DNA of 13,008 nucleotides from Candidatus Zipacnadia bacterium. Its GTDB lineage: Bacteria; Armatimonadota; Zipacnadia; Zipacnadales; UBA5352. This document shows, one piece after another, positions 1-5,264 of this stretch. Numbering within the stretch: position 1 is the first letter of the stretch; each line of letters begins with the position of its first letter. The stretch lies in contig JALGUI010000041.1 of the NCBI GenBank assembly GCA_029820915.1, positions 1 to 13,008 of the forward strand. Reading direction: 5' to 3'. The translations under genes were made by a program, and so were the position numbers. The notes below the pieces were generated by a model. It worked only from the letters and a program-made list of their open reading frames with translations. It was not told where the DNA came from and made no database searches.

Positions 1-577
1 TGCTGGACATGATCTGCGACTACAACGTCGCGCTGGTCGAGCACGCGGTCGAGCACGACATCGACGTCGTGCACTTCGGCGACGACTGGGGCTCGCAGCG
101 CGGCCTGATGATGGGGCCGGCGCTGTGGGAGCGCTTCCTGCGGCCGCGCCTGGCCCGCCAGTACGGCGCGGCGAAGTCGGCCGGCAAGTTCGTCTCCATC
201 CACTCGTGCGGGCACGTGCAGGAGGTCTTCGACCAGCTCATCGAGATCGGCGTGGACTGCTTCAACCCCTTCCAGCCCGAGGTCATGGACGTCTACGAGA
301 TGAAGCGCTGGACTGCTTCAACCCCTTCCAGCCCGAGGTCATGGACGTCTACGAGATGAAGCGCAGGTACGGGGACCGTCTGGCCTTCTGGGGCGGGGTC
401 AGCACCCAGCAGCTCTTGCCCTACGGGACGCCCGACGAGGTGCGCACGGAGGTCCGGCGGCTGCTGCGCGAGGTGGGGGAGGGCGGCGGCTACATCTGCG
501 CGCCGGCGCACTCGATTCCCGGCGACGCGAGGCCCGAGAACATCATGGCGCTGATCGAGACCGTGAACGAGCAGTAG
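1..577 (+). pseudogene. URO-D-family (uroporphyrinogen decarboxylase/MtaA-like) protein, 5' partial, frameshifted
   Basis: The reading frame is already open at the window edge and ends with TAG at 575-577, so only the C-terminal part is visible. Read across the break, it has the hallmarks of the URO-D superfamily (PF01208), which includes uroporphyrinogen decarboxylase and the MtaA/CmuA corrinoid methyltransferases: GDDWGSQ, then IHSCGHV, then FWGGVSTQ and YICAPAHSIPGD. The H-x-C (codons 201-209) with a later Cys in YIC resembles the His-x-Cys...Cys zinc site of the methyltransferase branch, so a methyl-transfer role is more likely than heme synthesis; this is inference. A perfect 56-bp tandem duplication (253-364) shifts the frame by two bases. 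The first frame runs to about 359, and the correct C-terminus continues in another frame from about 309. Removing one copy restores a single continuous protein. The lesion may be real or an assembly artefact. The family call is firm; substrate unknown. Confidence 0.85.
253..364. repeat. Perfect 56-bp tandem duplication
   Basis: Bases 253-308 (tggactgcttcaacc...atgaagcgc) are repeated exactly at 309-364 with no spacer. The unit is 56 bp, not a multiple of three, so it duplicates a peptide of about 18 residues (DCFNPFQPEVMDVYEMKR) in a shifted frame and breaks the URO-D-family gene. The perfect identity means it is either very recent or an assembly artefact. Confidence 0.95.
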
Positions 578-614
578 CAGCCGGGAACCGGGGGGCAGGG
601 ACCGTTGATGTCGT

Positions 615-742
615 GTGCCGCCGGCGCCCTCGCCGCGGAGCGGCGCGCAGCGCCGCTGTCGTGCCGTTCGTCGTCGTCGCTGCCGTTGTCGTTGGAGGGG
701 CCGCACGAAGGGAGACGCGAAGCGTCCCCACGAGGTCGGCCC
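615..742 (+). repeat. Intergenic hairpin repeat, copy A
   Basis: The first half (615-700) aligns with copy B (997-1091), interrupted mainly by a roughly 9-nt insertion in B. Shared blocks include ggcgccctcgccg, the perfect hairpin gcggcgc-gca-gcgccgc (640-656 here), gccgttcgtc and gtcgtcgctgccgttg. It continues into a nested hairpin: outer ggccg/cggcc arms around an inner stem 710-718/722-729 with loop gaa (719-721). The inner stem contains the heptamer GCGAAGC, known as an unusually stable DNA mini-hairpin. Confidence 0.7.
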
Positions 743-793
743 GACACGGCAGTTGTCGTGCCATCAGTCATCGAGCAACGGAACGACCGAGTT

Positions 794-853
794 GGGCCGA
801 CCTCGTCGCGGTCCTTCGGACCGCCCCTCGTGCGGCCCCTCCAACGGTAACGG
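794..853 (-). repeat. Intergenic hairpin repeat, inverted copy
   Basis: The reverse complement of 794-853 aligns without gaps to 683-742 at about 48 of 60 positions. The flanks (ttggaggggccgcacga and acgaggtcggccc) are essentially identical. The middle differs, yet forms its own perfect 7-bp stem, 808-814 with 818-824, around the triloop ttc (gaa on the minus strand). Together with copy A the two arms could form one long hairpin with about 50 nt between them. Confidence 0.7.
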
Positions 854-996
854 CCTCCATTGGTCGTCGCTGGTAGCCGGTCGCCGGCAGCTACGTGTAC
901 ACCAAGTGCGCCGTGGCGCTGCACTCGCGGTCGGCCACATCTTGCCCCACAGGAGCGCGAGCCGACGCGCTCGCCGGATGGTTGGTCGTTGTCGTT

Positions 997-1140
997 GTGC
1001 CCCCGGCGCCCTCGCCGGGGGCGGCGCGCAGCGCCGCTGTCGCGCCGTTCGTCACCATCGCCGTCGTCGCTGCCGTTGCCGTACGGAGGGGCGAGCTTCC
1101 CGCCGACGCTTCGCGTCGGGCTCGCCCGGTCGTCTGCCGT
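997..1140 (+). repeat. Intergenic hairpin repeat, copy B
   Basis: Direct repeat of copy A, about 380 bp away. It has a perfect 10-bp stem 999-1008/1013-1022 (loop ccct), the same gcggcgc-gca-gcgccgc hairpin (1021-1037), and a nested hairpin with outer stem 1089-1096/1120-1127 and inner stem 1103-1109/1113-1119 around loop ttc. The nested hairpin lies about 35 nt past the lactonase stop, so it may also end that transcript, although no T-tract follows. Confidence 0.7.
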
Positions 1141-1161
1141 TGTCGTTCTGGCGGGAAATGC

Positions 1162-1998
1162 CTACGCCCCCTCAAGCCCGTACGCCTGCGCGCAGTTCCC
1201 GCCCAGGATCCCGCGCTGCGCGTCCTCGGGCATGTCGCGCATCCAGCCCATCACGACCGCGACCACCTGCTCGTAGCTCGCGGCGACCAGGGACACCGGC
1301 CAGTCCGACGCGATCATCAGCCGCTCGTGCCCGAAAGCGTCGAAGACCGCGTCGAGGTAGCCACGGAGCTTGTCGATGGCCCAGCCATCCTGGTCCGCCT
1401 CGGTGACCAGCCCCGACAGCTTGCACCACACGTTGTCGTGCTCGGCGAGCCGCCGCATGTCCGTCGCCCACGGCTCCATCTCGCCCGAGGCGATGTTCGG
1501 CTTGGCGATATGGTTGAGCACGAAGCGCTGGCGCGGGAAGTGCCCGATCATCTCGATGGCCATGGGAAGCTGTGCGGCAAGGATCAGGATGTCGTAGGCC
1601 AGGTGATAGTGGCCCAGCCGGGCGATGCCGCGCAGGAAGTCATCGTGAAGCATGAAGCGCGGGTCAGGCTCGCCCTGGACGACGTGTCGCACGCCGACGA
1701 GCCGCGTGCGGTCGGAGAGGATGTCGAGTTGGTCATCCAGCGCCGGACCGCGCAGGTCCATCCAGCCGACCACGCCCCGGATGGCCGGATGCTCGTCCGC
1801 CAGCTCCAGCAGCCACCGCGTCTCCTCGAAGGTCTGCCGCGCCTGCACCGCGATCAGCCCGTCGAAGCCCAGCGGGTCCGCGACCGCCTGCCAGTCGGGC
1901 GGCAGGAAGTCCCGGCGGATAGCCGCCATCTCGTCGCTGATCCAGCCGTACTCGTCGTCGCTGTACCGCCAGAAGTGCACGTGCGCATCCAGCCGCAT
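1162..1998 (-). CDS. Amidohydrolase-family aldonolactonase (L-fucono/L-rhamnono-lactonase type)
   Basis: 278-aa TIM-barrel amidohydrolase (PF04909; COG3618 group, predicted metal-dependent lactonases such as L-fuconolactonase and L-rhamnono-1,4-lactonase). Visible motifs: DAHVHFW at the N-terminus with the metal-binding H6-x-H8, GVRHVVQGEPDP (about 102-113), YDILI (135-139), LNHIAKP with H163, CKLSGLVTEAD (192-202), ASDWPV with D232, and GNCAQAYGL near the end. Length and motif order are normal and complete. The expected reaction is hydrolysis of a sugar lactone to the aldonic acid in the cytoplasm; no signal peptide is seen. A gggagg Shine-Dalgarno lies about 7 nt before the ATG. It is the last gene of a three-gene minus-strand cluster, 64 bp after a sugar-dehydrogenase-like gene that could supply its lactone substrate. 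Family call firm; sugar specificity not readable. Confidence 0.88.
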   Translation of the reverse strand: MRLDAHVHFWRYSDDEYGWISDEMAAIRRDFLPPDWQAVADPLGFDGLIAVQARQTFEETRWLLELADEHPAIRGVVGWMDLRGPALDDQLDILSDRTRLVGVRHVVQGEPDPRFMLHDDFLRGIARLGHYHLAYDILILAAQLPMAIEMIGHFPRQRFVLNHIAKPNIASGEMEPWATDMRRLAEHDNVWCKLSGLVTEADQDGWAIDKLRGYLDAVFDAFGHERLMIASDWPVSLVAASYEQVVAVVMGWMRDMPEDAQRGILGGNCAQAYGLEGA

Positions 1999-2062
1999 GG
2001 AGACCGCCTCCCGTGGCCCGTCGCTGCCGGGCGACCGCCTGCGGCCGCCCGGCGGGGTGGGC

Positions 2063-3280
2063 CTACGCGCCCGCTCGGTCGTTCTCGATCATGTTCCGCT
2101 CCCACACCACCATCGTCTTCAGTGGCCGGTCCGGCGCGCGGTACACCTCGTGGTAGAAGGCGATCGGGTCCGATGCCAGGTCCTCGAGCAGCCGCTCGCC
2201 CACCAGCTCATCCACCGGCAGGCGGCACAGCAGCTCGATCGCCGCCTCCATGTGCTCGCGCCGGAAGTTGATGGCGCCGAAGATAAGCTGGTTGCGGAAG
2301 CCGAAGGGCATGGTGTCGTAGCTCACGCGCGGGCCGAGGCTGAAGCTCGCGTAGATGCCGTTGTTATCGAGCAGCCCGCAGTCGAAGGCGATCTCGGCCT
2401 CGATGGCGTTGCCCGACGCGCCGACGAAGACCTTCGGCAGGCCCCCAAGCGCCTCCTCTATGGCCTCGGCGGTCTGCCGGGCACTCGCCCGCGTCTGCAC
2501 GTACGCGATGTCGTCGAAGTGACGCGCCAGGAACGAGTCCTTGATTCCACCGGGCTCCGAGCGGCCGACGGTCACGATGCGCGCGCGGGGGTACGCGTCG
2601 CGGATGGCGATGGCGCCCAGGATTCCCGCGCCGCCCAGCCCGTAGATGACCACGCGGCCGAAACCGTCCCTTACGGCCCAGTCCATGGCCGCCTCGCGCT
2701 CGAGGCCGCGGGCCGCGTAGACGCGCCAGTTGTGCCCGATGAGCAGGTCCTCGATGCGCTCGCGCTGGAAGAGCATGCAGGCCATCGGGTCGGCGAAGAT
2801 CAGGCGGCCGCCCAGCCGGCGCGTGAGCGGCTCGCCGGGGGGCAGGTGCTCGGCCGGGATCGCCAGCAGCATGTCCGGGTGGTAGTACCCGTGACGGCTC
2901 ATCAGCCCATCGGCGCCATCGCAGCCGTACTCGAAGTAACTCTCATCGGCCTCGAAGCGGCTGGGGTCCCACGAGTCGCCGCCGCGGATCAGCACGATGG
3001 CGTAGCGCTGCTGCTCCGGCACCCACACCACGCCCTCGTGGCCGTTGATCAGCCGCTGCTGGCCCGGGGGAAACTTGGGCCCCAGCTCGCCGCGCGAGCC
3101 CATCTGCATCAGCTCCCAGTCGGTGCCGCACAGGCCCGTGCAGACGGTCTGGCAGCCGATGCCCTCCCTCTCGGGCAGCCCGCGCCGCTCGCGCCGCGGC
3201 GGGTTGATCAGGTTGACCTCCCCGAAGCGCAGCGGCCGGTCGTGATGGTTGACCAGATAGGTGCCCTCGGCGCTGGTCAT
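2063..3280 (-). CDS. Glucose-dehydrogenase-like zinc-dependent MDR oxidoreductase
   Basis: 405-aa medium-chain dehydrogenase/reductase. The GroES-like half has CTGLCGTD (C51 the likely catalytic-zinc Cys) and NGHEG (H81-E82). The nucleotide-binding half has YGLGGAGILG (G214-x-G216-x-x-G219). The layout, with DGLM near residue 126 and a FADPMAC segment, is closest to the archaeal-type glucose/aldose 1-dehydrogenases, but the four-Cys structural-zinc lobe is not apparent. The likely reaction is NAD(P)-dependent oxidation of an aldose to its lactone, which the next gene could hydrolyse. I chose the ATG at 3280 because a ggggg run lies 9 nt upstream. An in-frame ATG at 3286 overlaps the preceding stop (TGATG) and would add two residues; its Shine-Dalgarno spacing is poorer. 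The open frame running further upstream to 3607 lies inside the previous gene and is not part of this protein. Confidence 0.85.
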   Translation of the reverse strand: MTSAEGTYLVNHHDRPLRFGEVNLINPPRRERRGLPEREGIGCQTVCTGLCGTDWELMQMGSRGELGPKFPPGQQRLINGHEGVVWVPEQQRYAIVLIRGGDSWDPSRFEADESYFEYGCDGADGLMSRHGYYHPDMLLAIPAEHLPPGEPLTRRLGGRLIFADPMACMLFQRERIEDLLIGHNWRVYAARGLEREAAMDWAVRDGFGRVVIYGLGGAGILGAIAIRDAYPRARIVTVGRSEPGGIKDSFLARHFDDIAYVQTRASARQTAEAIEEALGGLPKVFVGASGNAIEAEIAFDCGLLDNNGIYASFSLGPRVSYDTMPFGFRNQLIFGAINFRREHMEAAIELLCRLPVDELVGERLLEDLASDPIAFYHEVYRAPDRPLKTMVVWERNMIENDRAGA

Positions 3281-3285
3281 CGGCA

Positions 3286-4077
3286 TCAGCCCCCGAACAG
3301 CTCCTTCGCGAAGGCGAGGTCGTCGGCGATAAGGCGATCGACCGCGTCGTGGTCGCTGTATTCGGCGGTGAGGCACACCGGGCCCTCCCAGCCGCGCGCC
3401 TTGAGCAACTCGACGACCCTCTCCCACGGCGCGATGCCCTGGCGGCCGCTCGTCCACAGCAGACGCCACTCGGCGCGCTCTGCCTCCGGCCCGTTGGCGC
3501 GCATCCACCAGGGGCTCTTGAGGTTCACCATGCCCAGGTGGGACCAGAAGATGTCGATGGCCTGTTCGGGGATCTCGCCCGCGACCACGTTGTGCGCCGG
3601 GTCCCATACCGCGCAGAACTGCCCGGGCGGGAGGTCGCCGATGATGCGCATGACGCCGACCGATGTCGCCACCTGGTTGTTGCAGTGGTTCTGGATGCCG
3701 ACCGCGACACCGTGCTGCTCGAGGACAGGCGCCAGCTCATCGAACTCCCGACGGTAACGCGCCTCAGTGGCGAGATAGCCGTCCTCACCGATGGGCAGGC
3801 AGATGCGGATCATCGGCACCCCCGCCTCGGCGCAGGCGGCGATGGTCGGCTCATCGGTCGGGCCGGCGATGCTCTCGATGGCGACCCCGTGATCGGCGAA
3901 CACCTTGGCGGCCTCGGGCAGGCCCTCGGTCACGTTCTCCGGCTCGACCTGGAACTCGGGCCGGACGGGGAGCTCCACCCCCGTGAAGCCCAGCTCGCTG
4001 ATGTGCCTCGCGAGCTCGGGCAAGGGCATGGTCTTCCACGGCTTGCTGAACACGGTGTACCTGATTCTCTGGCTCAT
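3286..4077 (-). CDS. Sugar phosphate isomerase/epimerase-like TIM-barrel protein
   Basis: 263-aa protein of the xylose-isomerase-like TIM-barrel superfamily (AP endonuclease 2 family, PF01261). Motifs: GFTGVELPVRPEF (30-42), GIQNHCN (127-133), WDPAHN (158-163), NLKSPWW (185-191) and AEYSDHD (238-244). D159, H162 and E239 fit the usual metal-site positions. The usual Glu of the ExH segment is Gln129 and the usual His of the HxKD segment is Asn185, so the metal site may be altered. It starts the three-gene cluster. A gaggag Shine-Dalgarno lies about 8 nt before the ATG, and its TGA overlaps a possible start of the dehydrogenase gene, so translational coupling is likely. Probable role: isomerisation or epimerisation of a sugar or sugar acid in the cytoplasm; substrate unknown. 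Confidence 0.85.
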   Translation of the reverse strand: MSQRIRYTVFSKPWKTMPLPELARHISELGFTGVELPVRPEFQVEPENVTEGLPEAAKVFADHGVAIESIAGPTDEPTIAACAEAGVPMIRICLPIGEDGYLATEARYRREFDELAPVLEQHGVAVGIQNHCNNQVATSVGVMRIIGDLPPGQFCAVWDPAHNVVAGEIPEQAIDIFWSHLGMVNLKSPWWMRANGPEAERAEWRLLWTSGRQGIAPWERVVELLKARGWEGPVCLTAEYSDHDAVDRLIADDLAFAKELFGG

Positions 4078-4271
4078 CTCGCAGGCTCCTCACGCGCCGG
4101 CGGGCGCCGGCGCCGGTATGCTCACGTGTGGCACTTGCATGGTTCGCCCCGCGGGCCCACAATCCTCGCTTCCCGGCGGCACGCGTACATGACAGGACGC
4201 TCCGCGTTGGCGGAGCGCCGCACTTGTCGCCGCACATGTCCCCGGGCGGCTACCGAACCGTTACACTGCTG
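4078..4271. other. Spacer between tadE-like gene and sugar cluster
   Basis: 194 bp with no gene. It holds the leader of the three-gene sugar cluster, including a GC-rich palindromic run at 4094-4114, and a hairpin downstream of the tadE-like stop. I could not find a convincing -35/-10 pair for the sugar cluster. Confidence 0.5.
4198..4217 (-). terminator. Possible terminator hairpin after tadE-like gene
   Basis: Perfect 8-bp stem cgctccgc/gcggagcg with loop gttg, about 55 nt past the tadE-like stop. There is no T-tract on the minus strand, so termination is only suggested. Confidence 0.4.
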
Positions 4272-4784
4272 TTACTCGCGCATCATGACGGTGGCGGCCA
4301 CCACGGCGACCCGGCCGTCGTCGCCGGCGTTCATGACCGAGCCCATCAGTCCAGGCAGGAGCAGGCGATGCTGGTACGTCAGGCGGATCTGTACCTGATC
4401 GCCCTGGGACGCGTTGTTCTCCCCGTCATTCACCCCGAGGGTCTGCCAGCTCCCCCAGGTTCCGCTGCCCTCGTCCCAGGAGCGGAAGCGATAGAGGCGA
4501 GTGAGATGCTCAGACTCGATTGTCTGGGTGGCGCTGGCGATCTCGGCGTCTACCCGCGTCGGGGTGGCGCCGACCGCCGCCTGCCGCGCTCCCTCGCGCG
4601 CCGCCTGCCCGAGTTCGGCTCGGTTCTTCATCAGGAAGCCGAACTCGAGAATGGCGAACAGCAAGAACACAAGCAACGGCACAACCAGCGCCAGCTCCAC
4701 TGTCACGGAGGCTCGGCGCGGCATCATGCCGTCGGGCCGCAGACCAATGTACCCACATGTGGCCGAGCGCTGTGTGGTGAACAC
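4272..4784 (-). CDS. TadE-like pseudopilin/pilus assembly protein
   Basis: 170 aa from a GTG at 4784, chosen because a strong GGAGG lies 7 nt upstream; ATGs at 4727 and 4724 lack one. The N-terminus reads RRASVTVELALVVPLL, the TadE/TadG signature: a short basic leader, then a hydrophobic helix (about 31-53, ending EFGFLM) with Glu at +5 if the prepilin peptidase cuts after A25. The residue at -1 is then Ala rather than the usual Gly. The remainder, about 115 residues, is the expected periplasmic or extracellular domain. TadE proteins act as minor pseudopilins of the Tad/Flp type IVc pilus. No other tad gene is adjacent; a Flp pilin gene lies 4 kb away in the same orientation. A near-consensus promoter lies about 100 nt upstream. 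The family is clear; the exact start is less certain. Confidence 0.8.
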   Translation of the reverse strand: MFTTQRSATCGYIGLRPDGMMPRRASVTVELALVVPLLVFLLFAILEFGFLMKNRAELGQAAREGARQAAVGATPTRVDAEIASATQTIESEHLTRLYRFRSWDEGSGTWGSWQTLGVNDGENNASQGDQVQIRLTYQHRLLLPGLMGSVMNAGDDGRVAVVAATVMMRE

Positions 4785-4885
4785 TGCAGGTCCTCCCTGC
4801 ACACAGTATCACACACCACTATCACGAGCCGCCCAGCCATGGGGTCTCATGCATGTCCATGAGAGGTACTACCCAGTTTGCAGGG

Positions 4886-4913
4886 AGTATACACCTTTGA
4901 GATTCTGTGTCAA
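4886..4913 (-). promoter_or_regulatory. Sigma-70-type promoter of tadE-like gene
   Basis: On the minus strand TTGACA (4913-4908, perfect -35) is followed after 16 bp by TATACT (4891-4886, five of six bases of the -10). Predicted start near 4879 gives a roughly 95-nt leader before the GTG. The site stands out as AT-rich in a GC-rich window. Confidence 0.65.
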
Positions 4914-5118
4914 TCCTGAGCGTGAATCAAGGCAGCATCCAGACTCGGGTACCTGCTCGAGCGCACATGCCCTGCGACGTCGTTTGTCGCCTGTACGGGC
5001 CCCAAGCGCGGCTGAGCCGCCGTCCAAGTCCCCCGGAGGGGCCAAGCTGAGACGGGTCGCGGATTGGAGAATGAATTCGTGAACAGCCAATGCATTCATC
5101 CAAGGAGGCGACCCGAAG
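4914..5118. other. Non-coding stretch with three small hairpins before the transposase remnant
   Basis: No gene is seen. Three perfect short hairpins occur in series: gcgac/gtcgc (4974-4978/4986-4990), gcggc-tga-gccgc (5008-5020) and cccc-cgga-gggg (5030-5041). They lie directly upstream of an IS110-like start codon. IS110 elements carry their structured bridge RNA in such a non-coding end, so this may be relic element sequence; that is inference. Confidence 0.4.
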
Positions 5119-5175
5119 ATGGTCCACGTGGGCATCGACGTGCACAGGACTCGTTCGACGCTGGTGGGCCGCGAT
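5119..5175 (+). pseudogene. IS110-family transposase N-terminal remnant
   Basis: From ATG 5119 the translation begins MVHVGIDVHRTRSTLVGRD. This matches the conserved N-terminus of IS110-family DEDD transposases (M-x-x-x-GIDVHK-type, with the first catalytic Asp in GID). A strong AAGGAGG lies 10 nt upstream (5102-5108), so the translation start is preserved. After about 19 residues the sequence becomes Arg/Pro-rich and resembles no transposase in any frame. The usual RuvC-like plus Tnp domains (300-400 aa) are absent, because the convergent propeller gene ends at 5265. The open frame itself runs to 5325 without further similarity. I read it as a truncated relic; a chance match over such a short stretch cannot be excluded. 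Confidence 0.55.
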
Positions 5176-5264
5176 CCTGCAGCGAGGCGCGGCGGTCGAT
5201 CGCCGACCTGCCCGCCTGGATGCCCAACGACTCCCCGCCCGACGCAGCCGAGTGAGCATTCCGG

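Larger units (their letters stand above)
578..1161. other. Gene-free convergent spacer filled with structured repeats
   Basis: No credible gene is seen on either strand. Open frames here are Arg/Ala/Pro-rich and match no family. The stretch separates the 3' ends of the URO-D-family gene and the lactonase. It contains two direct copies of a repeat (about 615-742 and 997-1140), a third inverted partial copy (about 794-853) and many short perfect hairpins, listed separately. The segment 860-990 between copies has only a small hairpin near 948-965 and is otherwise unexplained. Confidence 0.7.

Noticed and set aside
600..1145. CRISPR array
   Set aside because: The repeats are few, long, unevenly spaced, partly inverted and self-complementary, with no regular spacers and no cas genes.
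615..1406. Overlapping + strand open frames in the convergent spacer
   Set aside because: Translations are low-complexity Arg/Ala/Pro/Ser and cross the hairpin repeats; repeats and palindromes explain the open frames.
3281..3607. N-terminal extension of the dehydrogenase to a start at 3607
   Set aside because: The extension overlaps the isomerase-like gene in another frame and is Arg/Gly-rich. A start at 3280 or 3286 fits the ribosome site and the gene junction.
1652..3757. A 701-codon open frame on the + strand across the sugar cluster
   Set aside because: Its translation is Arg/Ala/His-rich with no family motif, and it is antisense to three genes with clear motifs and ribosome sites. It is a by-product of high GC.
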